Shown here: positions 58,746 to 64,000 of the stretch, one piece after another
Numbering within the stretch: the stretch's first letter is position 1
How the letters are laid out: each line of letters begins with the position of its first letter
Assembly: GCF_019393635.1 (NCBI RefSeq)
Contig: NC_057866.1
Span: 232,534,359 to 232,598,358 of the forward strand
From: Dromiciops gliroides
Taxonomy: Eukaryota; Chordata; Mammalia; Microbiotheria; Microbiotheriidae
Length of the DNA stretch: 64,000 nt
Direction of reading: 5' to 3'
Made by a program: the position numbers and the translations under genes
The notes under the pieces: model-generated
What the model was told of the DNA's origin: nothing
Seen by the model: the letters and a program-made list of their open reading frames with translations, nothing else
Database searches by the model: none

Positions 58746-59440
58746 TTTTAAGATTTTATTTTGTAAATGTAACCATAAAGATAACTCTGTTTAATGATCC
58801 TCTATTACTATTGATCAAGACATAAAATAGAGACATATGCTTGCCAAACGTACTTGCCACTTGCATGCAAGATGTGCTATGTGTAATCTAATTACATGAG
58901 CCATTCTGTATAGATCACGATTTTCTCCTGTTCATTTGTTCCTGTTTGTAATGGCCATCTTTTGATTAAATCACATCAAGCCCTGGGATGCTAGTTGACT
59001 ACTTTAATGAGAACCAAAACCACTTAAAATTATTAGCACTGCAATAAGCAATGGAAATACCAAGTGTATTAAGAATGCCTATCGCTGAGATCATGTTATA
59101 CAAGTGAATGGGCAGTCCATTTATCTAATCTTTTATTGTCTGTGTCTTAGGATCTAAGAGACCATGATCTTGGTCATGAATTGGATAAGAATAGGGAAGT
59201 AGATAATATTTAGGAAATTCTATACATTGATTTCAGTGATCCCACGTTGCTTTCTGCTGCCCAAAACCATTTTTTTCAACATCAATTGCCTGCTGATGCT
59301 ATAAGTCTATAAATCACAGAGCATTGATATCTTAGAGGAATCAAAATTACAGATGAACCAAAATGAGAAGGGAGGATGGATGGTGGGTGTAAGTAATAAG
59401 TATTATACTAGCAACTTTGTATGGCATGCACTTAAAAAGT
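58746..59440. other. Unique repeat-free segment, possible conserved non-coding DNA
   Basis: No repeat is recognised. It contains a density of TAAT/ATTA homeodomain-type cores (gtgtaatctaattacatg, ttttgattaaatcacatc, cttaaaattattagcactgc). No reading frame of note. Confidence 0.3.
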
Positions 59441-59446
59441 AGCAGA

Positions 59447-60247
59447 GGACCCACATGTACAAAAATATTAATAGCAGTTCTCTTTGTGGCGGCAAAGAAT
59501 TTGAAATTAAGAGGGGGCCCATTAATTGGGGAATGGCTGAACAAGTTGTGTTATATGAATGTAATGAAATACTATTGTGCTATAAGAAATTATGAGCAGG
59601 CAGATTTCAGAAAAAACTGGAAAGAATTAAGTGGACTGATGCTGAGTGAAATGAGCAGAAAAAGGAGAACATTGTACACAGTACCAGCAACATTATACAA
59701 TGATGAACTGTGACATACATGACTCTTCTCAGCAATACAATGATCCAAGACAATTCCAAAGAGTTCATGATGTTCTCCACATCCAGAAAAAAGAGCTGTG
59801 TAATCTTAGTGAAGATTGAACCATACTGTTTCTACTTTTTGTTTTTTGAGGTTTTTCCCTTTTGTTCTACTTCTTTCACAACATGACTAATGGAGAAATA
59901 TGTTTAATGTGATCTTACTTATATAACCTATATCAGATTGCTTGCTTTCTGGGGGAGGTAGGAGGGAAGGAACAGAAGTAGAAACAGTTGGAACTCAGGG
60001 CAGCTAGGTGGCACAGTGGTTAAAGCACTGGCCTTGGATTCAGGAGGGCCTGAGTTCAAATCCAGCCTCAGACACTTGACACTTATTGGCTGTGTGACCC
60101 CGGACAAGTCATTTAACCCCCATTGCCCCACAGGGAGTGAGTGTAAAGAAAATAAAAGAAACATTTGGAATACAAAATCTTATAAAAACAAATGTTGAAG
60201 ACTATCTTTACATTTAACTGGAAAATAATAAAATACTTTCACGATTA
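59447..60247 (+). mobile_element. L1 3' end, 5' truncated
   Basis: Starts cacatgtacaaaaatattaa and goes through gcggcaaagaatttgaaatt, ggggaatggctgaacaagtt, gtgaaatgagcagaaaaagg and ggaaaataataaaatacttt with a short A-rich end. A SINE is inserted at 59,998-60,164. The 98-aa frame at its start is UTR read-through. Confidence 0.88.
59998..60164 (+). mobile_element. Mar1-type CORE-SINE in L1
   Basis: Plus-strand copy. Flanks ttggaactca (59,988-59,997) and ttggaataca (60,165-60,174) interrupt the L1 phrase that reads gagaaaaatttggaactaaa in the L1 at 17.3 kb. Confidence 0.94.
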
Positions 60248-60561
60248 AAAAAGTGGCAGAAAATATGCCATTAATTGTGTATGTCTAAGAAATTAGTAGG
60301 TTTAGAATTTAATAAGAACATATACACAGACAGTCTTAGTAACTATGATGTATTAAAAGACCCAAAAAAGGTCATACATGCATTGAAAAGACAATCTATG
60401 GGGAATTTGTGGAAGGACAAACTGGAATCTTACAGAATAAGAAATCAAAACCGGATGTACTATGATCTTCACTGATGAAGATAATACTGACATTGATGAG
60501 ATCACAAATCTACTAAGGTGCTAAAATAAGCAAATTAGATATGTATTTACTAGATCACATT
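60248..60561. other. No gene seen
   Basis: A 66-aa frame at 60,275-60,475 shows no recognisable family. Confidence 0.5.
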
Positions 60562-60574
60562 AAAAATATTTGTT

Positions 60575-60735
60575 GGGCAGCTAGATGGCGCAGTGGATAA
60601 AGCACCGGCCCTGGATTCAGGAGGACCTGAGTTCAAATCCGGCCTCATACACTTGACACTTACTAGCTGTGTGATCCTGGGCAAGTCACTTAACCCCCAT
60701 TGCCCACAAAACAAAACAAAACAAAACAAAAAACA
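60575..60735 (+). mobile_element. Mar1-type CORE-SINE
   Basis: Plus-strand, near-consensus copy with an AAAAC-repeat tail. Flanks aaaaatatttgtt (60,562-60,574) and aaaaatattcttt (60,736-60,748). Confidence 0.95.
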
Positions 60736-60748
60736 AAAAATATTCTTT

Positions 60749-62205
60749 GATTTAAGAAAATTATGTGTACACTGTTCTATTTCCAGTAAGTAGGGCTACA
60801 GTTCATTAAGTATCTGAGAAAATAAAAGGTGTTCATTTCATGAGATTTCTGCTATGAACCATTCATTCATTTTAGATCTATTTAAACATTTTAAAAGACG
60901 TTACATGGTGCCCTATATGGCTTTAATCAAATGCAGGTATATAATAGATATCATTCATTATCACAGATAACCCTTTAGAAATTTTCATAAAATGAGTTGG
61001 TAGTCTCAGTCTAATTGTAGTAAATACACGATCATAAGTTCCTTCAGAATTATTACTTTAGTTTTATCTACATTAACAATATTAAGTATAATGCTTATGT
61101 AAGGAAGAGATGTCCCTCATGTGTGGTGAGGTTCCACATAAGGGATTATCCTTGTATATGATTCAAAGAGAGGGAGAATAAGCATTTCCAGTTTCTTCTT
61201 TACCCAGAGTTCTTCCAGAGACTTTCATTCCTGCCTGGAAGGGAAGCAAAATTTGAAGTCAGTGCTACTCTTATCTCCTTAGAAAAGGGGGTATGAGGCA
61301 AAAACTATGTATATCTTTTCTATTATCTATATTACTTCTGATTGCTTTGTCATTTTGGGGGGGAAAGAGGACCCAAAGCTCTATATATTAGGCTTGACTC
61401 CTCTCCTAACTAATACAACTTATATAATGAAAAAGCTAAGTACGTAGCAAAGAAATCCATTTATCCAAATCATAGCCAAGCAGAAATCAAAGAAGGTATA
61501 TACAAGAGAATAATACCAGATGATAGAGAGTGAAGGAGCTTTCCCGCTGGCAGTGAGGTACTTCAAACAAGAAAATGTCCTAGATCTCACCCAAGGGGAA
61601 ACTCTATAGTTTCTCAAATAGCCAGCTGAGAATAGGTACATGGTGAAGAATGCCTACTCCTTTCATGTCATCTCAGAGTTGTTTTTTTTCTTCAGATGTC
61701 TGAAGTCTGATTTTCCCCTTCCATCTTCTCTCTTGAAGGTAGAATCTAAGAGTGCCTGAAATGTACTCTATTCTGGAAGAAGACATTTAGCCTGAGCAGT
61801 CATAGGCCCTGAAAAGTCCTAAAAGGAGATTCCCATTTGAAGATTCTAAAAATGGTATTGACCATAAAAATTCCCAAAGGGGAACTGAGAGGTGGCTCTT
61901 GATTGGAGAGAAATGAAAAAGATCAGTCCTGAAGAGTCCTGAAGACTATTGAAGGGGGACTGGTGAAGGCTAAAGCTCTCTTCCCTTCTGCTCATGCACT
62001 AAGAAGAAGAGAAATATTATACCAATGGACTTTGCAACAGGGGTTACATTTAAATAAATGTTCAGTCCTGTTGTTTTTTCCTCTCAGTCAACAAAAACTA
62101 TTGGTATAGGAAAGTTGGTTGAAAGTATTCATATTGGCTGCTAGACTTGGCTGTGTAAAGGTGAGCAATAGTAGGTAGGTGTAGTTGAAAGAGATCAAAC
62201 ATCTA
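60749..62205. other. No gene seen
   Basis: Unique sequence. The 73-aa antisense frame at 61,420-61,641 has no domain. Confidence 0.6.
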
Positions 62206-62209
62206 ATTT

Positions 62210-64000
62210 TTTTTTCTTAGCTTTAGAATTTTATTTTTTCCCAATTACACGTAAGGAAAATTTTAACATCCATTTTAAAAACTTTGTGCTCCAAATTCTT
62301 CCTTCCTCCACACCCTCCCCTTGAAGAGGGCAAGCAATTCAATATCGGTTAAACATGTGTAGTCATGCAAAACATTTCCATATCTGTCAGGTTGTAAAAG
62401 AAAACACACAAAAAACCTCAAGAAAAGTAAACTAAAAAAATTATGTTCCCATCTGTATTCAAACACCATCAGTTCATTCTCTGGAGATGGATCACATTTT
62501 TCTTCTTAAGTCATTCAGAGTTGGTCTTGTATCATTGTATTGCTGAAAATACCCAAGTCATTCACAGATGAACAATCTTACAATACTGCTGTTACTTTGT
62601 AAACAGCACATTTCATTTTCCATCATATCATATAAGTCTTTTCAGGTTTTTCTGAGAGCATCCTTCTCATCATTTATTATGCCAAAATAGTGTTCCATCA
62701 TAATCACATACCACAATTTGTCCAGCCATTCCCCAATTGATGTGCATCCCCTCAATTTTGCAATTTTGCCACCAGAAGAGCTACCACAAGGATTTTTGTA
62801 CATATAGGTTCTTTAAATTTTGTTTTTCTTATTTATTTTTGGATACCAACATAGTAGTGGTATTACTAGGCCAAAGAGTATACACTATTTTAAAGCCCTT
62901 TGGCCATAGTTCCAAATTGCTCTACAGAATGTGTGAATCAGCTTGCAACTCCAGCAACAATGGATTAATGTCTCACTTTCACCATATCTTCCACAACATT
63001 TGCCATTTTCCTTTGTTGTCCTATTATCCTATCCCATAGATATGAGATAGTACACTAGAATTGTTTTGACTTGCATCTTTCTAATCAATAGTGAATTAAT
63101 GCATTTTTTCATATAGCTATATATAGCTCTGATCATTTCATCTGAAAACTGTTCATATCCTTTAATCATTTATGAACTGGGGAATGGCTCTTATTTTAAC
63201 AAATTTGACTCAGTTATCTATATATTTGAGAAATGAGGCCTTTATCAAACTTGCTTCAAAAACTTTTCCCAGTAACTATTACTAAACATAATTCCCTGCT
63301 TCTATTCCTTACCATGATGTTTATTCTCTATCTTCTTTCACCCTGTCCCTCCTCAAAAGTGTTTTGCTTCTGACTGAACCCTCCCCCAATTTGACCTCCC
63401 TTCTTTCACCCTGCCCCCCTCTTATCCCCTACCACTCCTATTTTCCTGCAGGGTAAGATAGATTACTATATGCAATTGAGTGTGTATGTTGTTTCCTCTG
63501 AGGCAATTCTGATGAGAGTAAGGTTCATTCACTCAACAGCATGTCCTCCATTTCCCCTCCACTGTATAAGCTTTTTTCTTGCTTCTTTTATGTGAAATAC
63601 TTTATACCATTCCACGTCTGACTTTCCCTTTTTTAATGCAATTTTCTCTCACCCTTTAATTTTATTTTATAAAGATATTATTCCTTCATGTTCAACTCAT
63701 ACCTGAGACCTCTGTCTAAATAAACTCCATCCTGCTGTCCTAATAATAAGAAAATTCCTATGAGTTACAAGTATCATCTTCTCATGTTGGAATGTAAAAA
63801 AGTTTAACCTTTTAATATCCCTTATGATTTCTTTTTCCTGTTTACCTTTTTATGCTTCTCTGGACTCTTTTATTTGAAAGTCAAATTTTCTATTAAGCTC
63901 AGGTCTTTTCATCAAGAATTTCTTCCTCTCTTTCATTGAATTCCTAAATTTTCCCCTAAAAGATTACACACAGTTTTGCTAGATAGGTGAATCTTGGTTG
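62210..64000 (-). mobile_element. HAL1/L1-derived element, antisense, continues past the window
   Basis: The 3' terminus is at 62,210 (ttttattttttcccaattac), then L1 3' UTR and ORF2-tail-like text to about 63,290 (ggtattactaggccaaagag, gaaatgaggcctttatc). It jumps to the HAL1 polypurine 3' UTR (from about 63,310) and to the ORF1 end at the window edge. The jump marks the internal loss of ORF2. The site that holds a SINE in the other three HAL1s is empty here (63,671-63,687). Confidence 0.78.

Noticed and set aside
59417-59713. 98-aa frame with KNWKELSGLMLSEMSRKRR
   Set aside because: It is the translation of the L1 3' UTR, and parallel but frameshifted text occurs in the other L1 3' ends.

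Overview
The window looks like ordinary intergenic or intronic DNA from a marsupial genome. Three things point to the host: about twenty copies of a MIR-related CORE-SINE of the marsupial Mar1/WSINE1 type, many nested L1 and half-L1 (HAL1) LINEs, and older MIR, L2 and L3/CR1 fossils, all in AT-rich DNA with long microsatellites. I cannot separate American from Australian marsupials from sequence alone. I see no convincing host protein-coding gene. The longer open frames are LINE remnants, read-through of microsatellites, or the antisense strand of the SINE.

Layout. 0-9 kb: mostly unique AT-rich DNA with old repeats, one young SINE, and a U6 snRNA/SINE chimeric retropseudogene (6.4-6.7 kb). 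9.0-12.1 kb: a large inverted repeat with arms of about 0.6 kb, nearly identical, around a 1.8-kb spacer. 12.1-14.4 kb: unique DNA with a GC-richer CAG/CTG-bearing patch. 14.4-17.4 kb: a HAL1 followed by an L1 3' end. 17.4-31 kb: unique DNA, microsatellites, two related solo LTRs (23.1 and 26.2 kb), SINEs, L2 tails and L1 scraps. 31-44 kb: a SINE nested in a MIR, an old L1 containing a 270-bp GAAA tract, a HAL1, then an almost complete but dead antisense L1 (37.0-43.7 kb) hit by three SINEs and one roughly 780-bp insertion. 44-52 kb: L3 reverse-transcriptase remnant, antisense L1s, six same-orientation SINEs, an 84-bp mini-LTR and another solo LTR. 52.3-55.3 kb: a HAL1 that appears to carry a downstream LTR segment as a 3' transduction. 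55.4-64 kb: SINEs, an old HAL1, a unique segment, an L1 3' end, and an antisense HAL1 running off the right edge.

Most informative structures: (1) the inverted repeat, with five substitutions by eye in about 555 aligned bases; (2) the U6-SINE chimera with one shared target-site duplication; (3) the HAL1 plus LTR transduction with flanking duplications; (4) a HAL1 subfamily that carries an inherited antisense SINE, with filled and empty versions both in this window; (5) four LTRs with TG...CA ends and 4-bp target duplications. These are records of retrotransposition and rearrangement. I found no new protein-based system.
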